Source of the DNA: Rhodospirillales bacterium
GTDB lineage: Bacteria; Pseudomonadota; Alphaproteobacteria; Micavibrionales; Micavibrionaceae
NCBI GenBank assembly: GCA_020638295.1
Contig: JACKIU010000003.1
Coordinates: forward strand, 124,001 to 188,000
Direction of reading: 5' to 3'
DNA length: 64,000 nt
Part shown: piece by piece, positions 16,812-27,872 of the stretch
Numbering within the stretch: position 1 is the stretch's first letter
Layout: each line of letters opens with the position of its first letter
Program-made: the position numbers and the translations under genes
The notes under the pieces: generated by a model
The model's input: the letters and a program-made list of their open reading frames with translations, nothing else
The model's database searches: none
What the model was told of the DNA's origin: nothing

Positions 16812-17705
16812 TTATCCGATCATGATGGCGAGAAACAGGGCGAAGAGATAAAAAATCGAATAGCCGAACATGATTTTGGCGTGTTTGAGGTCGTCGCTGG
16901 ATAAAACCCGCAGGGCGGCGATGAGGAACAGGGCACCAAGCACGGCGGCGATGAGGCCGTATTGGATGCTGGCCAGTCCTAAAAAAGCCGGGGATATGGT
17001 GAGCGGGACCAAAACTAATGTGTAGATGAGCATCTGGATTTTGGTTTTACGGGCGCCGGCGGTGACGCTGAGCATCGGGATGCCTGCGCGTTTGTAGTCT
17101 TCATTGGCAAACAGCGAGAGCGCCCAGAAGTGCGGCGGGGTCCACATAAAGACGATGAGGAACATGATGAACGGGTAGAGCGTGATATCGTCGGTGACCG
17201 CGGCCCATCCGATCATCGGGGGGAAGGCTCCGGCGGCGCCGCCGATGACGATATTTTGCGGGGTTAGGCGCTTAAGCCACATCGTGTAGATGAAAATGTA
17301 GAAGAGGTTTGCGGCGGCAAGCAGACCCGCGGCGACCCAGTTGAGGGCAAGGCCCATCACCATGACTGAGAAAATCGAGAGCACAATGCCAAAGGCCAAT
17401 GCTTCGCTTGGGTGCATACGGCCTAAAGGCAGGGGGCGGCCTTGGGTGCGTTTCATCACCGCGTCGATGTCGCGGTCATACCACATATTGATGGCTCCGG
17501 CGGCCCCGGCATTGATAGCGAGGCAGAGCATAGCGACAGCCAGCAAGAAAGGATGGGTTTGGGCCATGCCGGGCGCAACCCACATACCGGCAAAGCCGGT
17601 GAAGATGACCAGGCTCATCACTTTGGGTTTAAGCAGGGAAAAATAGTCCGAAACGGTGGCTTCGGAGATATTGGTCATGACATCAGACGCAATGGTATTG
17701 CTCAT
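16812..17705 (-). CDS. ctaB: Heme O synthase (protoheme IX farnesyltransferase)
   Basis: A 297-residue UbiA-superfamily prenyltransferase that converts heme B to heme O, the precursor of heme A used by the aa3 oxidase. The aspartate-rich motif NMWYDRDIDAVMKRTQGRPL and the second region TPPHFWALSLFANEDYKRAG are intact, and about nine membrane helices can be drawn. The stop is followed after one base by the 45-residue membrane protein, so translational coupling is likely. Upstream is an unrelated-looking hypothetical gene rather than ctaD directly. Confidence 0.95.
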   Translation of the reverse strand: MSNTIASDVMTNISEATVSDYFSLLKPKVMSLVIFTGFAGMWVAPGMAQTHPFLLAVAMLCLAINAGAAGAINMWYDRDIDAVMKRTQGRPLPLGRMHPSEALAFGIVLSIFSVMVMGLALNWVAAGLLAAANLFYIFIYTMWLKRLTPQNIVIGGAAGAFPPMIGWAAVTDDITLYPFIMFLIVFMWTPPHFWALSLFANEDYKRAGIPMLSVTAGARKTKIQMLIYTLVLVPLTISPAFLGLASIQYGLIAAVLGALFLIAALRVLSSDDLKHAKIMFGYSIFYLFALFLAIMIG

Positions 17706-17751
17706 GGTTTTTGTATAGCGCCAAAGCGGATTTTCAGCAAGCAGGGGTTTT

Positions 17752-18405
17752 TTAGAAGAATCGCGGTGCGGGTGAGGATAGGTTCGATTCCGGTGGCGTG
17801 TATGCGGGTTGTGCCAGCTCAGATTCCTGGGCTTCTCGGAGAAGATTTTGCATTTGCGTTATTCTGGCGTTTACCGCGCCATCGGGTAGGCCATTTTCGT
17901 TTTCTTCCTCACCACCGCTTAGTGACAAGCTCACAAGGTCGGCGAGACTCGAGAAAAGGTCATTTGTTTCGGCAGCAAGGCTTAAGGGGTCTATATCGTC
18001 AAAGGACAGGAAGCTTCCTAGCTCGGTGGCGAAATATTGTGCGGCCCATGTGTTGGTCGTTTCACTGTCGAGGCGATCAAATACGGTTTTTAATACCGGT
18101 TCTATACTCTCGGGATTTTGATTTTCGAGTTTTTCGAGCAGTAAATCAAAGGCTTCACCGGGGGTTCCCGCGTTGATTTTGTTCAAAATGCGCTGTGTTA
18201 AGGTTTTTTGCCAAGGGTTGAGAAACAGTGCATCGGTGTCGGCGAGGGCCTCTTGACTGGCGGCGTTTTGCGAAGCGATATCTTTAGGTAGAGTGATGGC
18301 CGATTCGTTTACAGCGCGGGCAAAACTCGTATCGAGGCGCATTTGCCCGATAGGGTGACGGTTGCCCCGTTCATGGTCGATTATTGCTGCCGCTTTTCCG
18401 TACAT
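17752..18405 (-). CDS. Hypothetical protein inserted between ctaD and ctaB
   Basis: A 217-residue soluble, acidic, mostly helical protein with no signal peptide or membrane helix. It has a Ser/Ala/Leu-rich middle (SLLADLV-like segments), an acidic GGEEENENG loop, and a C-terminal Pro-rich tail (PAYTPPESNLSSPAPRFF). I do not recognise a family. It lies behind the ctaD terminator and 46 bases ahead of ctaB, so it may open a separate transcript that includes ctaB. Its presence interrupts the usual ctaD-ctaB order. Function unknown. Confidence 0.7.
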   Translation of the reverse strand: MYGKAAAIIDHERGNRHPIGQMRLDTSFARAVNESAITLPKDIASQNAASQEALADTDALFLNPWQKTLTQRILNKINAGTPGEAFDLLLEKLENQNPESIEPVLKTVFDRLDSETTNTWAAQYFATELGSFLSFDDIDPLSLAAETNDLFSSLADLVSLSLSGGEEENENGLPDGAVNARITQMQNLLREAQESELAQPAYTPPESNLSSPAPRFF

Positions 18406-18490
18406 GAGCTCTTATTAGCACTTTATGGCAAAAATTGCAAATTTAATACCATATTGAAGTGATCGCTGTGGCGTATTTGCCGGAATACAG

Positions 18491-18522
18491 AACCCCCCCG
18501 GATAGAAAATCCGGGGGGGGTT
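18491..18522 (-). terminator. GC-rich hairpin after ctaD
   Basis: AACCCCCCCGGAT-AGAAA-ATCCGGGGGGG(G)TT forms a very strong stem (12-13 bp) 18 bases beyond the ctaD stop. On the minus strand only a few T residues follow, so it may act as a terminator or as a 3' stabilising stem of the ctaC-ctaD mRNA. Confidence 0.65.
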
Positions 18523-18539
18523 GATTGTTTTTCAATGCC

Positions 18540-20144
<1,605 letters not shown>

Positions 20145-20179
20145 TTAATCTTTTGATACTTGCTGTTTATTACTATCTG

Positions 20180-21025
20180 TTATTGGGCGAAGGCCGCCAT
20201 GCGGATGAGCGAATCGCCGCTATCGAGTGCGGCGAATTCTTCCTTGGCGGTGACCAGCCATTGTTCAAACTCTTCTTTAGTTACGGCGTGGATTTCGATC
20301 GGCATGAAGGCGTGATCCTTGCCGCAAAGCTCGGAGCATTGACCGTAATATGTGCCGGGTTTTTCAATACGGACCCAGGTTTCGTTCAGGCGTCCCGGTA
20401 CGGCATCAAGCTTGACGCCGAAGGAAGGCACAGCCCAAGAGTGGATGACATCCTGCGGTCCGGCGGTGATGAGAAGCTGGATATTGGTGTCGATCGGCAG
20501 GACGACCGGATTGTCGGTTGAAAGCAGGCGTTTTTGTCCCTTTGCTTCATCGATTTCATTATCGGCCAGCATGTATGAAGAAAAGCTAATGCCTTCATGG
20601 TCGGGATATTCGTATGCCCAGTACCATTGGTAACCGGTAATTTTCAGGGTCATATCCGGATTTTCGACATGGTCGTTGTAATACAGGACTTTGAAAGAGG
20701 GAATCGCGATGACGATCAGGATTATGATTGGAATGGCGGTCCATAAAACTTCGATTAAAACATTGTGTGAGAATTGTGCTGGCTCAGGGTTGGCTTTTGA
20801 GTTGTAGCGCAGCACGACCCAGATGAGCAGCAGCAGGACGAAAATCGCTACGGAAATGATGATCCAGAGCAGCATATCGTGGAACTCATGGATCCGCAGG
20901 GCGGAAGGAGAGGCCGCATCTTGCATGCCGAGCTGCCAGGGTTTGGCCAGACCGTCTGCGAAGGACGGAGCGCTTGTCGTTGCTACAAATACGGCCAAGG
21001 CAAGGGTCAGGATTTTGTTGATCAT
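20180..21025 (-). CDS. ctaC: Cytochrome c oxidase subunit II
   Basis: A 281-residue protein: signal peptide, two membrane helices, and a periplasmic cupredoxin domain with the complete CuA site (HSWAVPSFGVKLDAVPGR for the first His; GQCSELCGKDHAFMPIEI for both Cys, His and Met) and the aromatic electron-entry region GYQWYWAYEYPDHEG. It receives electrons from cytochrome c. There is no fused cytochrome c domain. It is the first gene of the minus-strand oxidase cluster. Confidence 0.97.
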   Translation of the reverse strand: MINKILTLALAVFVATTSAPSFADGLAKPWQLGMQDAASPSALRIHEFHDMLLWIIISVAIFVLLLLIWVVLRYNSKANPEPAQFSHNVLIEVLWTAIPIIILIVIAIPSFKVLYYNDHVENPDMTLKITGYQWYWAYEYPDHEGISFSSYMLADNEIDEAKGQKRLLSTDNPVVLPIDTNIQLLITAGPQDVIHSWAVPSFGVKLDAVPGRLNETWVRIEKPGTYYGQCSELCGKDHAFMPIEIHAVTKEEFEQWLVTAKEEFAALDSGDSLIRMAAFAQ

Positions 21026-21169
21026 TGTCTTTAATCTACTGCTTTAAATTATCAGGGTTTTTCGGAATCAGGGACGCATAAAATATGTGAAGCTGACGGA
21101 TAAAAATATCGGTTCAGCGACATCAGGTCAATATAGAGAATTGATGGGAGTCAAATATATAAGGCTGTT

Positions 21170-21880
21170 TCATGGCTTGGCGTTTGATAAACAGTACAGG
21201 GCTGCTGTTTCGGCGCGCAAGATGTTGTTTCCCAGAGAAACCGGGATGATATTTTTGTTATTGGACAAAAATGTAAACTCATTCTGGCTAAAGCCCCCTT
21301 CCGGGCCGATGAGAAAGGTTTGTGGCGATTCAATTTCAGTGAGTGGCCGGATGTTTTCGATGCGTTCTGCGGCCCAGTAGATGGGATGTGCAACGTGCCA
21401 GTCGTTCAATTTATTATCAAGCTTTGCCAGAGGGTGTAATTTCGGCAGGGACATACGTTCGCATTGTTCTGCGGCTTCGATGATTTGGGCGTGGAGGCGC
21501 TGTTCGTTGAGTTTGTGTGTCTGGGTGTGGTCTGTGATAACCGGGTGGAGGTCGGTGACGCCGAGTTCGACGGCTTTTTCGATAAGAAAATCCATGCGGT
21601 GTTTTTTGATCGGGGCGAAGAGCAGGTGCAAGGTGCGCGAAGGTGCGGGTTGCGATTTCAGGCGGTGTTCAGGGATCAGCGTTCCGGTCTTTTTCCCGAG
21701 GGTTTCAACCCTGCACAGCCACTCGCCATCGCGGCCGTTAAAGAGCCGTACGCTTTGCCCATCCTCCAGACGCAGAACCGATTTCAGGTAATGCGTCTGA
21801 TCGGTCGGCAGTTCGACCGGCGCGTTTTTGTCGAGCGCGGTGTCAATGTGAAGTCGCGGGGTTTTATGGATTGCTTTCAT
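21170..21880 (-). CDS. rsmE: 16S rRNA (uracil-1498-N3)-methyltransferase
   Basis: About 236 residues: an N-terminal PUA-like RNA-binding part (PRLHID, HYLKSVLRL) and a C-terminal SPOUT knot with the motifs KKHRMDFLIEKAVELGV, FLIGPEGGFS and SLGNNILRAETAALYCL. This is the RsmE signature. ATG 21880 is preferred since residues from MKAIHKTPRLHI onward match the family; an in-frame upstream ATG at 21916 would add 12 residues. It is divergent from ubiA, a pairing common in alphaproteobacteria. Confidence 0.94.
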   Translation of the reverse strand: MKAIHKTPRLHIDTALDKNAPVELPTDQTHYLKSVLRLEDGQSVRLFNGRDGEWLCRVETLGKKTGTLIPEHRLKSQPAPSRTLHLLFAPIKKHRMDFLIEKAVELGVTDLHPVITDHTQTHKLNEQRLHAQIIEAAEQCERMSLPKLHPLAKLDNKLNDWHVAHPIYWAAERIENIRPLTEIESPQTFLIGPEGGFSQNEFTFLSNNKNIIPVSLGNNILRAETAALYCLSNAKP

Positions 21881-21972
21881 GGGGAGTAATAAAGCACATG
21901 AGGGCCGGGGCTGCATCCGAATTTTGTGATTTTAAGATTGTGCGCGGGCAGGCGGGCAGGCATCATGGGACC

Positions 21973-22878
21973 ATGTTTACGGATATACGATCATGGGACT
22001 GGATTGAGAAACTGCCTGAAGGTGCGAGGCCGTACGTGTATCTGGCGCGGCTGGACCGGCCGATCGGGATCTGGTTGTTGTTGTTGCCCTCATTATGGGG
22101 GATCGTGCTGGCGGCGATGCAGTTGCAGGGGTTTAGTTTTAAAGTCGTATTTTTGATTATTGCGTTTGCTCTGGGGGCGGTGGTGATGCGTTCTGCAGGG
22201 TGCGTGATTAATGATTTATGGGACCGCAAGCTGGATGCGCAGGTTGAGCGTACGCGTACGCGCCCGTTGGCTTCGGGTGAAATTTCTGTTCAGCAGGCTT
22301 TGGTGTTTTTGGCCGGGCTTTTAACGGTCGGTTTTTGCATTCTCATTTCGTTGAACGGCACAACCATTTTGCTGGGGCTGCTCAGCGTACCGTTGGTGGC
22401 GGTGTATCCGTTGATGAAGCGGGTGACGTTCTGGCCGCAGGCGTTTTTGGGGCTGACGTTTAATTTCGGTGCCCTTATGGGTTGGGCGGCTGTGATGGAT
22501 GGGGTTAGCCTTTCGGCGGTGTTGTTGTATATGGCCGGGATTTTGTGGACGCTGGGCTATGACACGATTTATGCCTATCAGGACAAGGACGACGATGCGT
22601 TGATCGGGGTGAAATCGACGGCGCTTAAATTCGGAGCGGATAGCAAGAAATGGCTGAGCGGGTTTTATGCCGGGATGCTGGTGTGTCTCGCTTGTGTCTT
22701 TGCTTTGTCGTCACTGAATGTATTGGCGTTTCCGGGGCTGGCGCTGGTCGGGGCGCATTTATTCTGGCAGATTGCGCGGCTGGATCTTGACGATCCGGCC
22801 AGCGCTCTGGCTGTGTTTAAATCCAACCGCGATCTTGGGCTGTTAGTGTTGCTCGTTATCCTGATCGGCGGATTTTAA
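21973..22878 (+). CDS. ubiA: 4-hydroxybenzoate octaprenyltransferase
   Basis: A 301-residue UbiA-family membrane prenyltransferase for ubiquinone biosynthesis. It has the first aspartate motif NDLWDRKLDAQVERTRTRPL and the second YAYQDKDDD followed by KSTALKFG, and the typical early RLDRPIGIWLLLLPSLWGI. ATG 21973 is chosen because the family start (about 20 residues before the RLDRPIG motif) fits; upstream in-frame starts would add residues unlike the family. Its stop shares bases with the stop of the convergent NAD-GDH gene (TTAA). Confidence 0.95.
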   Translation: MFTDIRSWDWIEKLPEGARPYVYLARLDRPIGIWLLLLPSLWGIVLAAMQLQGFSFKVVFLIIAFALGAVVMRSAGCVINDLWDRKLDAQVERTRTRPLASGEISVQQALVFLAGLLTVGFCILISLNGTTILLGLLSVPLVAVYPLMKRVTFWPQAFLGLTFNFGALMGWAAVMDGVSLSAVLLYMAGILWTLGYDTIYAYQDKDDDALIGVKSTALKFGADSKKWLSGFYAGMLVCLACVFALSSLNVLAFPGLALVGAHLFWQIARLDLDDPASALAVFKSNRDLGLLVLLVILIGGF

Positions 22879-25800
22879 CTCCCTGCGAGATTGCGCAGGC
22901 GTTGTTCGGCGATGATCAGCATCGAAAGCTCAATCGTTCCGGCGCGGCGCAGATCGGCAAAGAGCGGGGTGAGCTGCGAGACTTTATGGGCGTGATCGTC
23001 CATCCAGGTTTTTGACAGGGTTTGGCCTTTTGCCGCTTTTCCTGCCGTATCATTCAGGATGCGTATAGTCAGAGCGGCCTGACAGCCGAAGAGCTGATCG
23101 ACAAGGCCGCGCGTGGCTTCGGCCTGCCAGTGGTCGTCGGAAGGCAGGTAGCGGGCCTGTTGGCGCAGCCAGTCCATGTGGAATTCCTCGCCGACTTCAA
23201 AATAGGTGCGGGCGGTTTGCAGCAGGTCGCTGCCCTGTTCAAGGGCGATGCGGATGATATCGCAGGCTGAGGACAATACCGGCATCAGGGCGATCTGTTC
23301 GGCCAGCTCCTTGGGCAGGCCGTCGCGTTCACTTGCGCTGATACGCATATTGATGCTGGTTCTCAGATCATCGGTCAGCAGTTTGCCGAGATTGCTGCTG
23401 AGTTTTTCGATGCCTTTGCCGAAATTGTCGATTTCGCGTCCGATATCAAGATCGTGGCCGAGGCGGGTGAGGAACCAGTTGATGGCGTGTTCCGAGAGCA
23501 GCGCCATTTCACGCATGGCTTTGAGCTGGACTTCTGCCGGGACTTTGTTATCCAGCGCTTCGACCTGGTCCCACAGGGCGCGCAGGTTGTACGCGTCACG
23601 TACAACAATGTAAGCCTTGGCGATTTCAGCGGCGCTGGCGCCGGTTTTGTTCATTTTGGCTTTGAGGAAGGTCGGGCCCATACGGTTGACCAGCGAGTTG
23701 GCCATCGAGGTGGCGACGATTTCGCGGGCCAGGCGGTGGCGTTTGATTTCCTTGATGTATTTTTTGCGTAAATCGGCCGGGAAGTACTTGATGATCCAGT
23801 CTTCCATATCCTTGCTTTCGGGGATATCGGAGGCCATCAATTCCTGCGTAAAGGCGATTTTGGCATAAGACACCAGTATGGCGAGTTCCGGCCGGGTCAG
23901 GCCTTTGCCGGCACGCAGCCGTCGTTCGATTTTTTCTTCATCGGGCAGGCCTTCGAGGGCGCGGTTGAGGCCTTTTTCACGCTCCAGATCTTTCATGAAG
24001 TCGTCCTGGAGCTGAAGATTTTCGCGGGCCTGAAGTTCGGCGAGACTGATCGCCTGAGCTTGCTGGTAGTTATTGCGCAAGACCAGCCCAGCCACGTCGT
24101 CGGTCATTTTTCCGAGCAATTTGTTGCGTGCGGCCATGTCCATTTTGTGGTCCTTGCCGCTCATGACATCGGTCATCAGGATTTTGATGTTGACCTCAAG
24201 GTCGGAGGAGTTCACGCCGCCGGAGTTATCGATGAAGTCGGTGTTCATCTTGCCGCCGTTTTCGCAGAATTCAATGCGGCCCAATTGGGTGACGGCGAGG
24301 TTTGCGCCTTCGCCGATGACTTTGGCGCGGACAAGCGGGGCATCGATGCGGATGGCGTCGCTGGCTTTATCGCCTGCGTCGGCGTGGCTTTCCTTGCTTG
24401 ACTTGATATAGGTGCCGATACCGCCGAACCACAGCAGGTCTACGCGGGCCGTCAACAGGGCGCGCATCAGCTCATTCGGCGTGACTTTGTCTTTCTGGAT
24501 GTCGAAGCGTTTCTGGATTTCAGGTGTGAGGGTCAGGGTTTTTTCCGAGCGATTGTAAATGCGTCCGCCTTTGGAGAGTTTTTTGGTGTCGTATTCGCCC
24601 CAGCCCTGTACGGCGTCGAACAGGCGTTTGCGTTCTTTCCATGTGACAGCCGGATCGGGATCAGGGTCACAGAAAATATGCAGGTGGTTGAAGGCGCCGA
24701 TCAGCCGGATGTGTTGGGAGAGCAGCATGCCGTTGCCGAATACATCCCCGCTCATATCACCGATGCCGACGACATCGAAGTCCTTGGTCTGGGTGTCGTG
24801 GTTGAGCTGGCGGAAATGCAGCTTGATCGATTCCCAGGCGCCGCGGGCGGTGATCCCCATTTTTTTGTGGTCGTAACCGGCGCTGCCGCCCGAGGCAAAG
24901 GCATCGTCGAGCCAGAAGCCGTATTCGCGGGCGATGCCGTTGGCGATATCGGAGAAGCTGGCTGTGCCTTTATCGGCGGCGACGACGAGATAGGGGTCTT
25001 CTTCATCCCGGCAGACGATACCTTTGGGCGGGATGATTTTGGCGCCCTTGCGGTTGTCGGTCAGGTCGAGCAGGCCGCGGATGAAGGTTTTGTAACATTC
25101 AATGCCTTCGGCCATGAATTCGTCGCGGGTTTTGGTGGGGCGTTTGACGACGAAGCCGCCTTTTGAACCCATCGGGACGATGACGGCGTTTTTCACCATT
25201 TGCGCTTTCATCAGGCCGAGAACCTCGGTGCGGAAGTCCTCGTGACGGTCCGACCAGCGCAGGCCGCCGCGGGCGATCTTATCGCCGCGCAGGTGAATTC
25301 CCTCAACGCGCGGCGAGTAAACGAAAATTTCTCGATAAGGGCGCGGTTGTGGCATTTCGGGCACTTTTGCGCTGTCGATTTTCATAGAGAGATAGGCTTT
25401 GGCGTTGTCGTCGCCGGTGCGCTGATAGTAGTTGGTGCGCAGCGTGGCTTCAACCAGACGGGTCAGCATGCGCAGAATGCGGTCGTGGTCGAGGGATTCA
25501 ACGGCTTCGAGTGCGTGGTCAATGGCGACGGCGCATCCGGCGGCCAGACTTTGCGCGTTGTTGCCGTTTTTCGGATCATGGAAAGCTTTGAACAGATCGA
25601 CAATCAGCCGGGCGATCTTGTAGTGGGCTGTCAGGGCTTTTTCCGTGTAGGGGCGGCTGAACGGATAGCGGATTTGTCTCATATAACGCACATAGGTGCG
25701 CAGGATGGTGATTTCGTGCCAGTTCATGTTGGCCGAGAGGATCAGACGGTTGAGGCCGTCATTTTCCATCTCGCCGGTCCAGATTTTCGAAAAGCCGCGT

Positions 25801-27674
25801 TCGAAGTTCTTTTTGACTCTGGCGATGTCGATGATATCGCTGACCCCCGGTGTTTCGAGCAGGAAGTCGTGAATCCAGACCGATTTTTTGGCTCTATAGG
25901 GTTTTACTTCAAAAGGGAGCTCAGAAATCGCTTTGAGGCCGAGATTTTCAAGGATCGGCATCACATCGGAAAGGGTCAGCGGGCGATCCGGGCTGTAGAC
26001 CTTGACGCGGACCTGTTTGAGATCGACATCGTCGGGGCGGTAGAGATCGAGTTCGAGCTTGTCGGTGCTGAGGACCTGTTCGATTTTTTCGATATCAAAA
26101 ATGGCCTGCCGCGCGCGATAGCGCGTCGTGTAGCCGACCGGGAAAGCTTCGCCGTATTTATGACAGGTTTCAGTGATGCCCGCTTCGTCACTTGCCGTTT
26201 CGCTTAGGGCCTGGGCCAGCAATTCGGGCCAGGTTTGTCCGGCTTCCTGCAGCATTTTTTCGATGCGTTTAACATCAAGGTCCGGTTCGTCGGTCTGGTG
26301 GACGTTGATGATGAACATGACGCGCGCGAAGACGGAGTCGTCCAGCGACGTGTAAAACGTTTCGCATTTGCCGTTGAGCTGTTCTTCCAAAATGGCGCAC
26401 ATGGTTTTGCGCAAAGATGTGCCGAAACGATCACGCGGGATGTAAACCAGACACGAGACGTAGCGGCGGAAGGGATCTTTACGCAAAAACAAGGCGATGC
26501 GCTGGCGCTCCTGAAGTTTCAGGATGTTTGTGGCGATTTTGAGCAGTTCTTTCGGCGTGATCTGGAACAGCTCATCGCGCGGGTATTTTTCAAGGATATG
26601 GCGCAGGGCCTTGCGATCGTGCGAGCCTGAGGTGAAGCCGGCCATTTCGAGAACTTCGTTAACCTTTTCGCGCAAGTACGGGACGTCGCCGACGCTGCGG
26701 GAGTATGTTACCGATGTGAACAGGCCGAGAAAAAGCTTTTCGCCGGTGACATTGCCGTCTTCATCGTAGATTTTGATGGCAACGGCATCCATCGGGACGC
26801 GGCGATGCACAGTCGAAAAGCGGTTGGTTTTCGAGATCGACAGGGGCGGCAGGCGTCGGCGCATTTCCTGCAAATTGCGCGGCAGGCCTTCATCATGATC
26901 GTTAATATAGGCCGGGCGTACGTCTTTGTGCAGCAGGCCGAGGCCGGAATTGGGTACGGTCCGGCTTTTCAGGTTGCCGTCTTTTTCAACGAACGAATAT
27001 TCACGATAACCGAGCAAGGTGAAATTGTTGTTATGCAGGTAGTCGAGGAAGGCGCAGTATTGCTGCACTTCTTTTAAAGGGCGGCGGGTTTTGGCGTTTT
27101 CAAGATCGCGGCGCGCATCTTTAAGCTTTTGCAGCATGACCGGCCAGTCTTTATTGGCGATGTGGACGTCATTGAGGGCTTCGTACAGGCCGTCTTCAAG
27201 CGCCTTAAGGGCTTCTTCGGGCGGTGTGTCCTTGATCTGTAAATGAATGTGGGACTGGCGGATGAAGCCTTCCTTATTTTCAAGGGCGGTTTCGAGCAGT
27301 TTTCCATTCGCGTCATATTTCGCGTAGATGATCGGGTGTAAAAGCAGATCGATCAGGAAGGAATGTTTGTTAACTTCGGCGACGACCGAATCGACGAGAA
27401 AAGCCTTATCATCGCTGACGACGTCAATGATGGTTTTGCGTGGGCCCATGGCCGGGCCGGTGACCGTGCAGATTTTGAGTTTGGGTTCGCCGTCTTCGCG
27501 CTTTTGCCCCAGTTTCCAATGGGTTTGCACGACTTTTGCGAGGAGTTCCGGATCAAAGTGATCCTGGTCTTCTTTGGTCATGCTTTGAGCCAGTTCTTCA
27601 AGAAACTCTATCTGGTTCGGGGTGGGTTTGCCGGGTAATGCTTTGAGCGTGTTTTTTATGAGCGCGTTTGACAT
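22875..27674 (-). CDS. gdhB: NAD-specific glutamate dehydrogenase, large (180-kDa) type
   Basis: A 1599-residue enzyme of the L_180 GDH class found in alpha- and gammaproteobacteria and actinobacteria. It deaminates glutamate to 2-oxoglutarate with NAD. The N-terminal half holds ACT-like regulatory domains. The catalytic domain lies roughly between residues 730 and 1230, with the landmarks GGLRWSDRHEDFRTEVLGLMKAQ, PMGSKGGF (substrate lysine), GIGDMSGDVFGNG and VIGEGANLAVTQLGR. A helical C-terminal region completes it. The length is normal for the class. It is convergent with ubiA, with overlapping stops, and probably transcribed alone. Confidence 0.97.
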   Translation of the reverse strand: MSNALIKNTLKALPGKPTPNQIEFLEELAQSMTKEDQDHFDPELLAKVVQTHWKLGQKREDGEPKLKICTVTGPAMGPRKTIIDVVSDDKAFLVDSVVAEVNKHSFLIDLLLHPIIYAKYDANGKLLETALENKEGFIRQSHIHLQIKDTPPEEALKALEDGLYEALNDVHIANKDWPVMLQKLKDARRDLENAKTRRPLKEVQQYCAFLDYLHNNNFTLLGYREYSFVEKDGNLKSRTVPNSGLGLLHKDVRPAYINDHDEGLPRNLQEMRRRLPPLSISKTNRFSTVHRRVPMDAVAIKIYDEDGNVTGEKLFLGLFTSVTYSRSVGDVPYLREKVNEVLEMAGFTSGSHDRKALRHILEKYPRDELFQITPKELLKIATNILKLQERQRIALFLRKDPFRRYVSCLVYIPRDRFGTSLRKTMCAILEEQLNGKCETFYTSLDDSVFARVMFIINVHQTDEPDLDVKRIEKMLQEAGQTWPELLAQALSETASDEAGITETCHKYGEAFPVGYTTRYRARQAIFDIEKIEQVLSTDKLELDLYRPDDVDLKQVRVKVYSPDRPLTLSDVMPILENLGLKAISELPFEVKPYRAKKSVWIHDFLLETPGVSDIIDIARVKKNFERGFSKIWTGEMENDGLNRLILSANMNWHEITILRTYVRYMRQIRYPFSRPYTEKALTAHYKIARLIVDLFKAFHDPKNGNNAQSLAAGCAVAIDHALEAVESLDHDRILRMLTRLVEATLRTNYYQRTGDDNAKAYLSMKIDSAKVPEMPQPRPYREIFVYSPRVEGIHLRGDKIARGGLRWSDRHEDFRTEVLGLMKAQMVKNAVIVPMGSKGGFVVKRPTKTRDEFMAEGIECYKTFIRGLLDLTDNRKGAKIIPPKGIVCRDEEDPYLVVAADKGTASFSDIANGIAREYGFWLDDAFASGGSAGYDHKKMGITARGAWESIKLHFRQLNHDTQTKDFDVVGIGDMSGDVFGNGMLLSQHIRLIGAFNHLHIFCDPDPDPAVTWKERKRLFDAVQGWGEYDTKKLSKGGRIYNRSEKTLTLTPEIQKRFDIQKDKVTPNELMRALLTARVDLLWFGGIGTYIKSSKESHADAGDKASDAIRIDAPLVRAKVIGEGANLAVTQLGRIEFCENGGKMNTDFIDNSGGVNSSDLEVNIKILMTDVMSGKDHKMDMAARNKLLGKMTDDVAGLVLRNNYQQAQAISLAELQARENLQLQDDFMKDLEREKGLNRALEGLPDEEKIERRLRAGKGLTRPELAILVSYAKIAFTQELMASDIPESKDMEDWIIKYFPADLRKKYIKEIKRHRLAREIVATSMANSLVNRMGPTFLKAKMNKTGASAAEIAKAYIVVRDAYNLRALWDQVEALDNKVPAEVQLKAMREMALLSEHAINWFLTRLGHDLDIGREIDNFGKGIEKLSSNLGKLLTDDLRTSINMRISASERDGLPKELAEQIALMPVLSSACDIIRIALEQGSDLLQTARTYFEVGEEFHMDWLRQQARYLPSDDHWQAEATRGLVDQLFGCQAALTIRILNDTAGKAAKGQTLSKTWMDDHAHKVSQLTPLFADLRRAGTIELSMLIIAEQRLRNLAGS

Positions 27675-27818
27675 GGTTACCGCTTTGTATTGTGTTCTCG
27701 GTGGTTGCCGTAATAAATTAAGCCTACGTATGATACACTAGCTCGGGGAAATCAAGAATCATTATTTGTTTTTTTCGCGGGGGGCGGCCTTATCATTTCG
27801 ACAGGCTAACACCGTAAG

Positions 27819-27849
27819 AAAACGCCCCCTTTTTATAGGGGGGCGTTTT
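27819..27849 (-). terminator. Bidirectional-looking terminator after the chemoreceptor gene
   Basis: AAAACGCCCCC / GGGGGCGTTTT, 11-bp perfect arms with a T-rich loop, followed on the minus strand by TTTTCTT. It lies 24 bases beyond the chemoreceptor stop. It could also insulate the divergent promoter region of the GDH gene. Confidence 0.8.
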
Positions 27850-27872
27850 GGGCATTTAACAAGGAGTGTGTA

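Noticed and set aside
17780..17800. GGTTCGATTCC, resembling a tRNA T-loop
   Set aside because: It sits inside a protein-coding gene and no acceptor or anticodon stem can be drawn around it.
25200..26207. 335-codon frame opposite the NAD-GDH gene
   Set aside because: Antisense to a conserved catalytic region; no start site or motif.
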